Positions 43,391 to 52,618 of a stretch of 64,000 nucleotides of DNA are shown one piece after another. Source of the stretch: SZUA-309 sp965233675 (GTDB lineage: Bacteria; Pseudomonadota; Gammaproteobacteria; Pseudomonadales; Azotimanducaceae); the NCBI GenBank assembly GCA_965233675.1, contig OZ247498.1:3162001-3226000 (forward strand), written 5' to 3'. The translations under genes were made by a program, and so were the position numbers. A model generated the notes under the pieces. That model saw only the letters and a list, made by a program, of their open reading frames with translations, was not told the origin of the DNA and did not search any database. How positions within the stretch are numbered: the stretch's first letter is position 1; the number at the start of each line of letters is the position of its first letter.

Positions 43391-44752
43391 ATGACTGACT
43401 ACAAAGTAGCTGACATCAATCTGGCCGACTTCGGCCGCAAGGAAATTGCTCTCGCCGAAGCCGAGATGCCGGCGCTCATGGCGCTTCGGAAGAAATACGC
43501 GGCCGAGCAGCCGCTGGCCGGCGCGAAGATCATCGGCTGTATCCACATGACCATTCAGACCGCCGTGCTGATGGAAACGCTGATGGCACTGGGCGCCGAG
43601 GTCCGCTGGTCTTCCTGCAACATCTTCTCGACCCAGGACCACGCTGCTGCTGCGATGGCGGCTGCCGGGGTACCCGTATTCGCCTGGAAAGGTGAAACCG
43701 AGGAAGAATACGAATGGTGCCTGGAGCAGACCATTCTGCAGGATGGCAAGCCCTGGGATGCCAATCTGCTGCTCGACGATGGCGGCGATCTCACCGTGAT
43801 GATCCACGAAAAGTACCCGGAGATGCTCAACACGATCCACGGCATCTCCGAAGAGACCACCACCGGCGTGCATCGCCTTTACGAAATGATGAAGACGGGC
43901 GATCTGAAGGTGCCCGCCATCAACGTGAACGACTCGGTCACCAAATCGAAAAACGACAACAAGTACGGCTGCCGGCACAGCCTGAACGATGCCATCAAGC
44001 GCGGCACGGATATGCTGCTCTCCGGCAAGCGGGCGCTCGTGGTCGGCTACGGTGACGTCGGCAAGGGTTCCGCTCAGAGCCTGCGTCAGGAAGGTATGGT
44101 GGTGCGGGTGGTGGAGATCGATCCGATCTGTGCCATGCAGGCCTGTATGGACGGTTTCGAAGTCGTTTCCCCATACAACAACGGCAACAACACCGGCAGG
44201 CTCGAAGACATCAATACGACACTCATGTCCGATACGGACCTGATCGTCACCTGCACCGGCAACGCCGACGTCTGCGACAGCAACATGCTCGCAAGCATCA
44301 AGCGCGGCGCCGTGGTCTGCAACATCGGACACTTCGACAATGAGATCGATACCGCTTTCATGCGGGAGAACTGGCGTTGGGACATGGTGAAAGATCAGGT
44401 ACATCAGATCTTCCGCAGTGATGATCCGAGCGACTACCTGATCCTGCTGTCGGAAGGCCGGCTGGTGAACCTTGGCAATGCCATGGGCCATCCTTCGCGG
44501 ATCATGGACGGATCCTTCGCCAACCAGGTGCTTGCGCAGATGCACCTGTTCGAGCAGAAGTGGGCCGATCAGCCGGACAATCAGCGCGCACCGATCACGG
44601 TGGAAGTGCTGCCCAAGAAGCTGGACGAGGAAGTGGCGCAGCTCATGGTGGAAGGATTCGGCGGCGTGCTGACGCAGCTCACACCCACCCAGGCCGACTA
44701 CATCGGAGTGGAACAGGAAGGTCCCTTTAAGCCAGAATCCTACAAGTACTGA
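43391..44752 (+). CDS. ahcY: adenosylhomocysteinase
   Basis: A 453-residue S-adenosylhomocysteine hydrolase, which splits SAH to homocysteine and adenosine. Seen: the NAD-binding motif VVGYGDVGKGSA, the substrate residues in DDGGDLT, and the C-terminal PESYKY tail of the family. Start at ATG 43391 (GGAAG upstream); the open frame extends further upstream but that part overlaps the ArsR gene. Its stop codon begins a hairpin (44750-44769). Confidence 0.96.
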   Translation: MTDYKVADINLADFGRKEIALAEAEMPALMALRKKYAAEQPLAGAKIIGCIHMTIQTAVLMETLMALGAEVRWSSCNIFSTQDHAAAAMAAAGVPVFAWKGETEEEYEWCLEQTILQDGKPWDANLLLDDGGDLTVMIHEKYPEMLNTIHGISEETTTGVHRLYEMMKTGDLKVPAINVNDSVTKSKNDNKYGCRHSLNDAIKRGTDMLLSGKRALVVGYGDVGKGSAQSLRQEGMVVRVVEIDPICAMQACMDGFEVVSPYNNGNNTGRLEDINTTLMSDTDLIVTCTGNADVCDSNMLASIKRGAVVCNIGHFDNEIDTAFMRENWRWDMVKDQVHQIFRSDDPSDYLILLSEGRLVNLGNAMGHPSRIMDGSFANQVLAQMHLFEQKWADQPDNQRAPITVEVLPKKLDEEVAQLMVEGFGGVLTQLTPTQADYIGVEQEGPFKPESYKY

Positions 44753-44787
44753 GGGAGCGGCCTCCCTCATCAGGTGCTTGAGGGAGG
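44750..44787 (+). promoter_or_regulatory. three-segment RNA pairing over the next gene's ribosome site
   Basis: Segment A TGAGGGAG (44750-44757, contains the ahcY stop), segment B CCTCCCTCA (44761-44769) and segment C TGAGGGAGG (44779-44787, contains the Shine-Dalgarno of the gene at 44792). B pairs perfectly with A (8 bp, CGGC loop) or with C (9 bp, 9-base loop), but not both. A ribosome at the ahcY stop would occupy A. Confidence 0.6.
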
Positions 44788-44791
44788 GACC

Positions 44792-46099
44792 ATGAACCGA
44801 CTGGCTGTTCGAGCCGCAGCGGGCGCTGCGGCTCTATTCTTCGCTGCCACTGCGCTGGCCGAGATCCAGGTTTTCCGCGGGGCACAGATTCACCCCATAT
44901 CCGCGCCGCCGATCGGCAACGGCGCGCTGGTGATCGAAGACGGCAGAATCATCGCAGTCGGCGCCTCCACCGACGTGGACACGCCCGCTGGCGCCACAGA
45001 ACACGATCTGACCGGCAAAGTGCTGATTCCTGGCATGGTCGACACCCACTCCCACATCGGTGGACCGGCGGGTGGGGACAGCAGCGCGCCGCTGAATCCG
45101 GAGGCCCGCTCTCTGGACGCCATCGATGTGCTGAGCCCGGCGTTCTGGCGGGCCCGTGCCGGCGGCATCACCACGCTCAACGTGATGCCCGGTTCCGGCC
45201 ATCTGATGAGCGGCCAGACCACCTATCTGAAGACCCGGAAAGATCCACGCCGGATCGAAGACTGGTTGTTCTGTGACAACCCGACCACGGACATCTGCGG
45301 CAGCATGAAGATGGCCAACGGCACCAACTCCATCAAGGAAAAACCCTTTCCCGGCACCCGTTCCAAGTCTGCCGCGCTGCAACGCGGACTGTTCGTGGAA
45401 GCGCAGAACTACCTGGACCAGGCCGGACGGGCGGAAGTCGACGACAAGGACCCACCCGCACGGGATCTGCGCATGGAGGCGATGGCACAGATTCTCGACG
45501 GCTCCCGGCGGGTGCAGTTCCACACCCACCGGCACAACGACATCCTTACCGTGATCCGGTTAGCTGAGGAATTCGGCTTCACACCGGTGATTCAGCACGG
45601 CTCCGATTCCTGGAAAGTGGCCGAGGAAATTGCCGCCGCCGGCGTTCCGGTGTCCGTCACCTATGTCGAAGCACCAGGCGGCAAGGAAGAAGTGCTGGGG
45701 GTCAGCATGCGCGTTGGCGCCCTGCTCGAAGCGGCGGGCGTGGATGTCAGCTTCAACACAGACGATTACGTACTGGATTCCCGCCTGTTTCTCCGCTACG
45801 CAGCACTGAACGTGCGCAACGGCATGTCTGAGACAGGCGCTCTGGAAGCGCTCACGCTTGCCGGCGCCAGACACCTGGGCCTGGACGATCGGGTCGGTTC
45901 CCTGGAACCCGGCAAGGACGGAGATTTCGTCGTGCTCTCCGGCGAACCCTTCTCCTCCTATACCCGGGTGCTGGAAACCTGGGTCGAAGGTGAGCGGGTG
46001 TTCGACTATGCGAATCCGGACCACCGGCGATTCGCCACCGGCGGCCAGGACACCTATCGCACCCATGTGATTCACCACGAACTGGGCGGTGCGCAATGA
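44792..46099 (+). CDS. exported amidohydrolase, metal-ligand competent
   Basis: A 435-residue imidazolonepropionase-like amidohydrolase with a signal peptide (AVRAAAGAAALFFAATALA). Metal ligands: HSH in PGMVDTHSHIGG, H in FHTHRHNDI and VIQHGSDS, D in FNTDDYVLD. ATG at 44792 has an AGGGAGGG site that can be masked by pairing with 44761-44769. It overlaps the next amidohydrolase gene by 4 bases; that partner lacks these ligands. Confidence 0.88.
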   Translation: MNRLAVRAAAGAAALFFAATALAEIQVFRGAQIHPISAPPIGNGALVIEDGRIIAVGASTDVDTPAGATEHDLTGKVLIPGMVDTHSHIGGPAGGDSSAPLNPEARSLDAIDVLSPAFWRARAGGITTLNVMPGSGHLMSGQTTYLKTRKDPRRIEDWLFCDNPTTDICGSMKMANGTNSIKEKPFPGTRSKSAALQRGLFVEAQNYLDQAGRAEVDDKDPPARDLRMEAMAQILDGSRRVQFHTHRHNDILTVIRLAEEFGFTPVIQHGSDSWKVAEEIAAAGVPVSVTYVEAPGGKEEVLGVSMRVGALLEAAGVDVSFNTDDYVLDSRLFLRYAALNVRNGMSETGALEALTLAGARHLGLDDRVGSLEPGKDGDFVVLSGEPFSSYTRVLETWVEGERVFDYANPDHRRFATGGQDTYRTHVIHHELGGAQ

Positions 46100-47310
46100 C
46101 ATTCAGATCCCTGTTCTGCTGCGCCCTGCTGGCAGCCACCGCATTCGCCCAGGCGGACGACCTGCTGGTGCGCGCCGAACTCATTCACACGGCCGCCGGT
46201 GACCCTGTCAGCCACGGCGCCATTCTGATCCGGGACGGAAAGATCGTCCGGGTGGGCCGGGAGGACCGCATGCGCCTACCGGACAACATCACTGTGCTGG
46301 AAGCGGAAGTGGTCACTCCGGGATTCGTCGACATCCGCACCACAGACGGTATTTCCGGCGTTTACGGCGGTCGGAGCGGCCAGGTGCGGGATCAGGATCA
46401 GCTCGAAACCTCCGATCCGGTCCAGCCGGAGCTGCGACCGATCGACGCCTACAATGCCGCAGATCCACTCATCGACTGGGTCCGGCAGTTCGGCGTGACA
46501 ACCATGCACACGGGCCATGGACCCGGCGCCGTGATCAGCGGCGGCACCATGATCGTGAAAACCACCGGCGACACCGTCGAAGAGGCCGTGGTTGCAACCG
46601 ATACCGCCGTCGCCATCACCCTGGGGCCTTCCATCTCGGACAATTTCGAATCGCCCGGCACGCGATCGAAAACCGTTGCCCTGCTCCGCTCAGCGCTGAT
46701 CGAAGCCGCAGAGTATGCAGAGAAGCGCAACAGCAAAGCGCCACCGGGGCGTGACCTGAAAAAGGAAATGCTGGCCAGGGTGCTCGCCGGCGATACCGTG
46801 GCCATGATCCGTGCCCACAGCCGGCAGGACATCATCACGGCACTGCGGCTTCGGGACGAGTTCGGTTTCGAGCTCTGGCTCGATGGCGCGTCGGATGCCT
46901 ATCTGATGACCGATCTGCTGAAGGAAGCCGACGTGCCCGTGCTTCTGCATCCACCGATGATGCGGGCCGGGGGCGAAACCCGGAACGCGAGTTTCGCTGC
47001 CGCCGCGGTGCTGCAGGAGGCCGGCATCCGCTACGCCATTCAGACCGGCCACGAAGGCTACGTGCCCAAATCCAGGGTACTGCTGTTCGAGGCAACCATC
47101 GCCGTGGTCAATGGCCTGGCGGCGGAAGATGCCATCATCGCCATCACCCGGACCCCGGCCGAGTTGCTCGGCATCGACGACCGGGTCGGCACCATCGAGA
47201 AGGGCAAAGAAGCCGATCTGGTGCTCTTCAACGGCGATCCGTTCGAATACCGGACCCAGGTATGTGGGGTGATTGTGGCCGGTGAACCGGTTTCGGAGAC
47301 CTGCTGGTAG
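46096..47310 (+). CDS. exported amidohydrolase-like protein lacking metal ligands
   Basis: A 404-residue paralogue of the previous protein with a signal peptide (FCCALLAATAFAQA). The fold is kept (IRVGREDRMRLPDN, FVDI, IDDRVGTIEKGKEADLVLFNGDP) but the HxH position reads GFVDIRTTDG, the later histidine position reads LWLDGASDA and the last aspartate position reads IQTGHEG. One histidine (RAHSRQDI) remains. A metal-dependent hydrolase is therefore unlikely; it may be a regulatory or structural partner. Confidence 0.82.
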   Translation: MTFRSLFCCALLAATAFAQADDLLVRAELIHTAAGDPVSHGAILIRDGKIVRVGREDRMRLPDNITVLEAEVVTPGFVDIRTTDGISGVYGGRSGQVRDQDQLETSDPVQPELRPIDAYNAADPLIDWVRQFGVTTMHTGHGPGAVISGGTMIVKTTGDTVEEAVVATDTAVAITLGPSISDNFESPGTRSKTVALLRSALIEAAEYAEKRNSKAPPGRDLKKEMLARVLAGDTVAMIRAHSRQDIITALRLRDEFGFELWLDGASDAYLMTDLLKEADVPVLLHPPMMRAGGETRNASFAAAAVLQEAGIRYAIQTGHEGYVPKSRVLLFEATIAVVNGLAAEDAIIAITRTPAELLGIDDRVGTIEKGKEADLVLFNGDPFEYRTQVCGVIVAGEPVSETCW

Positions 47311-47392
47311 CGTTACTGCCACCGGCTGGATGAACCATTGATCCGATGCCGATTTCATTGAATCATTCGGAATCGACGTAGGAGAAAAGCCG

Positions 47393-47995
47393 ATGGACCG
47401 ATCTCTACTGATCCTGACCTGGATGCTTCTGCTCGCATGGTTTGCCTGGCCGCAAACCGCACTGGCCGCCAGTGCCGCTGAACTCCTAGAGCAGGCGCGC
47501 AGTAAATCCCGGGACTATGAAGAACTGAAGGCGGTGTTGAATGGTCCTGACGCCAACATGCGTCTGGCCACCTTCGAGGTGATGGTCGCAAGTGGTGATC
47601 CGGCCCTGAAGGAGGTCGCCATGGACCTCGCCCTGGCGGGCACAGATACCGTGCTGCAGGCGCTCGCTTTGAAGACCCTGGTGCTCGGGCAGCGTGCAAT
47701 GAACCTGCGCCTGGAGGTCGACACGTCTCAACCGAAGGATGTGCAGGAAAGAGCGCAGGCAATCCTGAACACGGACGGCGATATCTACTCCCGGAACATC
47801 ACGGACAGTGACCCGGCCGCTGGCATCTTCTCGATGAAACAATACAAGGGCCAGGTATCCGGTACTCAGGTCACCTTCACACACAGCTACGACAAAGGCA
47901 CACTGGAACTCGTCGACGAGGCCACCCTGCGTGGACCTGTCATCCTGTCCAAGGGCGGCTATGGCGGTTTCATCGCCACCTGGACCCTGCGCTGA
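47393..47995 (+). CDS. exported protein of unknown function
   Basis: A 200-residue protein with a signal peptide (LLILTWMLLLAWFAWPQTALA). The first half is helical with HEAT-like spacing (NMRLATFEVMVASGDPALKEVAMDLALAG); the second half reads as beta strands (GIFSMKQYKGQVSGTQVTFTHSYDKG). No family recognised. Its stop is 5 bases from the stop of a convergent gene. Confidence 0.7.
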   Translation: MDRSLLILTWMLLLAWFAWPQTALAASAAELLEQARSKSRDYEELKAVLNGPDANMRLATFEVMVASGDPALKEVAMDLALAGTDTVLQALALKTLVLGQRAMNLRLEVDTSQPKDVQERAQAILNTDGDIYSRNITDSDPAAGIFSMKQYKGQVSGTQVTFTHSYDKGTLELVDEATLRGPVILSKGGYGGFIATWTLR

Positions 47996-48000
47996 GCGCA

Positions 48001-49110
48001 TCAGTCCGCGACCAGCACCCGGATCCGGCTCAAAGCCACCTGGCTCGGGTCCCCATTGCTGGCGCTGATCACCAGACGAATCTTTCTGGCCCAGGTCGGG
48101 GCCATGCTGATCACGGCCACGCCGTTGTCATAAGTCAGACCGCCACCGAAGGCGCTCCGCCAGCGATCCCTGCCTTCCGTTGCAGTGATAAAAAGTTCAA
48201 CGATCCCGGGTAAGGCAGAAGGCGGAGACGCGTGGGCTTCCAGGCGCAGGCCGCGAATCGCCACCCGCTCTTCCCCCAGGCCGAATTCCAGAATGACGGG
48301 CCAGTCAGTCACATTCGCTCGCCAACCCGGTCGATCATCCAACGCCAGCAGATTGAGCGGCCGCTCCGACGCCGAAGCCGCAACTGCGCTCCAGCTCAGC
48401 AGTTCGAGGGGCTGCCTGGCAACCGTACGCGGCTCCCCGGCCGGGCTTGTCGCGGCCCGATCACCGGCTGGCGCGGCCGCAATCGTTCGAGGCCGATCTC
48501 GAATATGTGCATCGAACTTCGCCAGCATGGTATCCAGTCGGATCACCTTGCCAACACCGTGGCGGGCGTTGACCGACAGCAGCATGCCGACTGGCCTGTC
48601 CCCGGCCACCAGCAAGCTGCCGCTCTGTCCTTTGCGCAGCTGGTTGTCGTTGTTGGCGGGCTGAATTCTGAGAAAGCGCTCGCCATCGTTGTCGAAAATG
48701 CTGACGGCGAGTTGGGCAATGCTCCCATCGCCATTGACCGATCGCAGCGTCGCGAGGCCATTGTCGCGAATGGTCCGATCCACCGCCCGGCTGATGGACT
48801 GGGCACTGAACCCGCAGCCTGCGGTCAGCCCCCCTTTCACCACGGCGAGCGCCACGTCGTCCCCGAGATCGAAGATCTCAGCAGTCTCGCCAAGCAGCGG
48901 CCGGATGCCTTCGCCGAGTAGAGCCGCCGTACCACCTGCCTCGTTGGCCACATGTTTCGGCAGCAGCAGATAACAGGTGCCGTCATAGTGTGTGAGATAG
49001 CCCAGGCCGATTTCCAGAGATGCGTTCTGGTAATTTCGAACCAGCGCCTGTTCCGCGATGCCACTTGCAGCAGCGAGCCACAACAGCGGTGCGCACAGCC
49101 AGCAGCGCAT
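48001..49110 (-). CDS. exported trypsin-fold serine protease-like protein
   Basis: A 369-residue exported protein (signal about residues 1-20). The triad can be read as H53 (LLPKHVANE), D84 or D85 (DLGDDVALAVV) and S163 (KGQSGSLLV), in the order of the chymotrypsin fold. The C-terminal third may be a beta-sandwich, discoidin-like domain. Last gene of a three-gene operon; its start overlaps the previous stop by one base (TGATG). Confidence 0.7.
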   Translation of the reverse strand: MRCWLCAPLLWLAAASGIAEQALVRNYQNASLEIGLGYLTHYDGTCYLLLPKHVANEAGGTAALLGEGIRPLLGETAEIFDLGDDVALAVVKGGLTAGCGFSAQSISRAVDRTIRDNGLATLRSVNGDGSIAQLAVSIFDNDGERFLRIQPANNDNQLRKGQSGSLLVAGDRPVGMLLSVNARHGVGKVIRLDTMLAKFDAHIRDRPRTIAAAPAGDRAATSPAGEPRTVARQPLELLSWSAVAASASERPLNLLALDDRPGWRANVTDWPVILEFGLGEERVAIRGLRLEAHASPPSALPGIVELFITATEGRDRWRSAFGGGLTYDNGVAVISMAPTWARKIRLVISASNGDPSQVALSRIRVLVAD

Positions 49111-50153
49111 CAGTCCCGATACCTCATCAGCCAGCGCAGGATTCGCGGCCTGTCTGGGGCGTCATCCGACGTTACCGTTTTCTCTTCGAGGAACGGTATC
49201 AGGCTGAAAACGACGGTCATGTAGGCAATCAACAGGGAACCCCAGAAGGCGATCTGTGGATCGCTGACAAGCCGGGCGAGAAAGCCGGGGCGGAAGTCGT
49301 AGCCACTGTCGCCATAGCGTTCGATGCTCAGGCTATCTGCACGGCCAAAGGCCACGACGTCCAGCGGGCCGGATTCACCGGCGCGAATGAAACCCTTCGG
49401 CCAGATGTCCTGTCTGCCGGCCTGACCCAGGCGCACCTGATCACCCAGCATGAACCGGGCTTCGTCGACCAGGGTGCGGCGGTCGGCGGACTCATCCGCC
49501 GTGAACACAGCCACCGAACCACGCCTGAGCATCATCCCTTCCGACCAGCTGACCGCACGCCCCAGGGTGGTCGTGCCGGCAAAGGGGAATGTCAGCGTGT
49601 CTGCCTGACCGGTCAGATCCCAGAAGAGATTGACCGCGCCGGGGAGGGTGATCGGGTCGATGGTGCCGACCGCTTCAATTTCACCCAGCGAATCTCCCCC
49701 CGTGCGCAACGACAGAGACAGGCGACCATCAATCAGTTCCATCCTGGCCATGGAACCGCCCTGGACGCTGATGACCTGCTCCGGTTGATCCAATCGCCAA
49801 CCCGACCAGCGCCTGCCTCCGCAGATCGCCCGTGGATTTTCCAGTGCATGGTTTTCCGCCAGCTTCACGTCTCCGGACGTACAGAGCGTGGCACCATCCA
49901 CACGCCACTGGGTAACCATCCCCGGCTGCAGCTCCACGCTGACGACCTCGGTCTCCACCGCCAGCGCAAACTCCCACTGGTCCGGCAGGAGCAAACGACT
50001 GAGCAGGAACAGGAGGTAGACGAAGAGGAAGAGCACGAAACTCCCGGTGGCGATCCGACTGGGAGAGAGTTCAGTCTGCCTGGATCTGGCGACGCCGGAG
50101 CCCGTCGCTACCGCGACCTGTGCTTCCTCCGCTGCCGGCGTGGGATCGCTCAC
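49110..50153 (-). CDS. two-helix membrane protein of unknown function
   Basis: A 347-residue protein with membrane helices near 39-61 and 295-320; the 230 residues between them are probably periplasmic and beta-rich (VVSVELQPGMVTQWRVDG, LSLSLRTGGDSLGEIEAVG). No family recognised. Its start overlaps the previous gene's stop by 4 bases. Confidence 0.7.
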   Translation of the reverse strand: MSDPTPAAEEAQVAVATGSGVARSRQTELSPSRIATGSFVLFLFVYLLFLLSRLLLPDQWEFALAVETEVVSVELQPGMVTQWRVDGATLCTSGDVKLAENHALENPRAICGGRRWSGWRLDQPEQVISVQGGSMARMELIDGRLSLSLRTGGDSLGEIEAVGTIDPITLPGAVNLFWDLTGQADTLTFPFAGTTTLGRAVSWSEGMMLRRGSVAVFTADESADRRTLVDEARFMLGDQVRLGQAGRQDIWPKGFIRAGESGPLDVVAFGRADSLSIERYGDSGYDFRPGFLARLVSDPQIAFWGSLLIAYMTVVFSLIPFLEEKTVTSDDAPDRPRILRWLMRYRD

Positions 50154-50848
50154 CTGGCCAGTCCGATCAGTTCAAACCTGATCTCCGGCTGCTCCCGGCC
50201 GAATCGTTCACGGACGATGGTCACTGAGCCGGTACCCGTGACCTCACCAATCGTGCAGAAGAAATCATAGGTCGTGCGACGACCCTCTTCGATGTATTCA
50301 CACGCTGTGAGCTGCTCGGATTCACCAAGCGCGAAAAAGACGTCGGTTGCGCCGAACCCATTGAGGTAGACGGTCACCGGCTGCGGATTTCCGTCGTCCA
50401 GCGATCCCGCCACCAGGAAGGCCTCCCCCGATACCGACTCGCAACTACCCCGGGAAATGGAGACCGCAAGCTCACCCGCCGCAAAGGCGTTCAGCACATC
50501 GCCCATGCCGGAGGCATACGGAAGATGTGCCCGATCCCCCTGTTCCGGTAACCGGTAGAGATTGCGTGAACTGTAGATGCCGTCGTTCGACGTCGTCCGC
50601 AGGCAGATCTCGGTGCCCGCCAGTTCGTCGCCGACACCGACCTGCAGCCGATCACTGAGGAGCGCCGCCTGCGCCGTACCGCTCATCACTCCGACAACTA
50701 CGTTGCCACTCACCTGCACTTCCGGCTGATAGGTTTCCAGGAACGGATCGTTCAGCAGCTCCGCCGATATCGGTTCGGCAGCCCGCACTGTCGTTCCGAA
50801 AAGCAACAGAACGACAGTTAACTGGATTATCTCCCCACGTGATGGCAT
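50150..50848 (-). CDS. exported protein of unknown function
   Basis: A 232-residue protein with a signal peptide (IIQLTVVLLLFGTTVRAAE) and a beta-rich body with four cysteines (ICLRTT, GSCESV, TACEYI, FFCTIG) that may form disulfides. No family recognised. First gene of the three-gene operon. Confidence 0.7.
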   Translation of the reverse strand: MPSRGEIIQLTVVLLLFGTTVRAAEPISAELLNDPFLETYQPEVQVSGNVVVGVMSGTAQAALLSDRLQVGVGDELAGTEICLRTTSNDGIYSSRNLYRLPEQGDRAHLPYASGMGDVLNAFAAGELAVSISRGSCESVSGEAFLVAGSLDDGNPQPVTVYLNGFGATDVFFALGESEQLTACEYIEEGRRTTYDFFCTIGEVTGTGSVTIVRERFGREQPEIRFELIGLAR

Positions 50849-50944
50849 GGAATCCCTCCACTTACGCGACGCATCATTTTCACCACCGCCAGGTGTGACT
50901 ACAATACCGCCCGCCTGGAGCCATGAGCAGTATCAGACCCCACC

Positions 50945-51814
50945 GTGAACACGGAAACCATCAACGATCTCATCCACATACTGGATCTCGAGGAGATTGA
51001 AAAAAATCATTACCGCGCCACCAGTCCGGATGAAGACCGGCAGCGGGTCTATGGCGGCCAGGTAATCGGCCAGGCACTGGTTGCTGCTTCGCGCACGGTC
51101 CCGGAAGACCGCCAGGCCCATTCGCTGCACGGCTATTTCCTTCGCCCGGGCGACACCACCATTCCCATTCTCTACAAAGTGGACCGAATCCGGGATGGCC
51201 GCAGTTTCACCACCCGCCGGGTGGTGGCCATCCAGCACGGTCGGGCGATCTTCAACATGTCCATTTCCTTCCAGGTGCCGGAAGCAGGATTCGATCACCA
51301 GCTGCCGCGCCCGGAGGCACCCGGACCGGACCGACTCAGCGACGAAAACGAACTGCGGGCAGAGTGGGTGTCAAAGATGCCCAGAGAGTATGCGGACTGG
51401 GCGAACGGCTCTCATCCCATCGAGATCCGACCCGTGGATCCGATGAATATCTTCGCGCCGGAAAAGCGCGCCCCTCAGCAGATGTGCTGGATGCGGGCGC
51501 GTAATCGGCTGCCGGACGATCAGCGCCTGCACCAGTGTGTGCTGGCCTACCTTTCCGACTGGTCTCTGCTCGACACAGCGTTGTTGCCACATGCGGTGAG
51601 CTATACCGATGGCAACCTGCAGATGGCAAGCCTGGACCATGCCATGTGGTTCCATCGACCGTTCCGTGCCGATGAATGGCTGCTTTATGTGCAGGACAGC
51701 CCCTCCGCCAGCGGTGCCCGCGGCCTCAATCGCGGGCTGATCTACGACTCGGAGGGTATTCTCGTGGCATCAGCCGCTCAGGAAGGTCTGATGCGATTGC
51801 ACGAGGACGATTGA
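50945..51814 (+). CDS. tesB: acyl-CoA thioesterase II
   Basis: A 289-residue double hot-dog thioesterase. Seen: RVYGGQVIGQALVAASRTVPEDRQAHSLHGYFLRPGD, the DGRSFTTRRVVAIQHGRAIFNM stretch, and the later MASLDHAMWFHRPFRADEWLLYVQDSPSASGARGL with the active-site Asp. Hydrolyses acyl-CoA esters in the cytosol. ATG at 50945. Confidence 0.95.
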   Translation: MNTETINDLIHILDLEEIEKNHYRATSPDEDRQRVYGGQVIGQALVAASRTVPEDRQAHSLHGYFLRPGDTTIPILYKVDRIRDGRSFTTRRVVAIQHGRAIFNMSISFQVPEAGFDHQLPRPEAPGPDRLSDENELRAEWVSKMPREYADWANGSHPIEIRPVDPMNIFAPEKRAPQQMCWMRARNRLPDDQRLHQCVLAYLSDWSLLDTALLPHAVSYTDGNLQMASLDHAMWFHRPFRADEWLLYVQDSPSASGARGLNRGLIYDSEGILVASAAQEGLMRLHEDD

Positions 51815-51851
51815 CCTCAATTGCTGCCGTCCGCAGCGTCGCGCTCATAGG

Positions 51852-52532
51852 CTATGCCGGTACGATGGTGTAACCCCGATGCCGCTCCGAGACGATGCGC
51901 AGACCGCAGGCGCCCGCAGTACGCAGTTTTTTACGCAGGTTGCTCACATGGGTGTCGATGCTCCTGTCGCCGGGCCTGCAGCGCCTGCTCAGCACCGTCT
52001 CGCAGAGCAGATCCCGGCTCTGCGATTCTCCCTGATGCCGGATCAGACGAGCCAGAATTCGATATTCCGCAGCCGTAAGCGTGAGCTGAACACCGTTCAC
52101 TGTGGCCTGACGAGAGATCTCGCAGAGCACCAGATTGCCAAGGGCGTTCGAAGCCGGTTGCTCGCAGAGGCGCACCCGACGCAGAAGCGCATTCAGCCTG
52201 ACCAGCAGCTCCCGCAGCTGAAAAGGTTTGTCCAGAAAAACATCGGCGCCGAGTTCATAACTGAGCAGGCGGTCCACATCGTCCCGGCGACCGCTGAGCA
52301 TGATGGTCGGCGGATAGTGGCCTCCATGGAATTCCCGCAGGAGTTCGAAGCCACCCTTCTCCGGCATGGCTGCCGCCAGGATCACAGCATCGAAGTCGGT
52401 CTCCGCAAGTTTTGTCGGCACTGCGCTACCCTTGCTGACCGAGGTTACGGCAATGCCTTCTCCACCCAGATAGTCGCTGATTTTCTGGCAGAGCAGCATG
52501 TCGCTATCCGCCAACAGGACCGAAGCTCGCAT
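51852..52532 (-). CDS. OmpR-type response regulator lacking the phospho-acceptor Asp
   Basis: A 226-residue receiver plus OmpR winged-helix regulator. The receiver has one acidic pocket (LADSD) and the conserved Lys (FLDKPF, K102), but the phospho-acceptor position reads DAVILAAAMP with Ala at residue 53 where Asp is expected. The DNA-binding domain has LTLTAAEYRILARLIRHQG and SNLRKKLRTAGACGLRIVSERHRGYTI. No histidine kinase gene is adjacent. It may act without phosphorylation. Confidence 0.9.
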   Translation of the reverse strand: MRASVLLADSDMLLCQKISDYLGGEGIAVTSVSKGSAVPTKLAETDFDAVILAAAMPEKGGFELLREFHGGHYPPTIMLSGRRDDVDRLLSYELGADVFLDKPFQLRELLVRLNALLRRVRLCEQPASNALGNLVLCEISRQATVNGVQLTLTAAEYRILARLIRHQGESQSRDLLCETVLSRRCRPGDRSIDTHVSNLRKKLRTAGACGLRIVSERHRGYTIVPA

Positions 52533-52618
52533 AGGTTCATTTCCTGAAAGTGCTCCACCTTCCTACGAGCTTCTCAGCCGAACCCTTCGCTCCTTAACAT
52601 TTCTTGACCTGGATCCCC

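Noticed and set aside
43376..44770. Long minus-strand open frame opposite ahcY
   Set aside because: Antisense to a conserved enzyme, no ribosome site and no recognisable domain.
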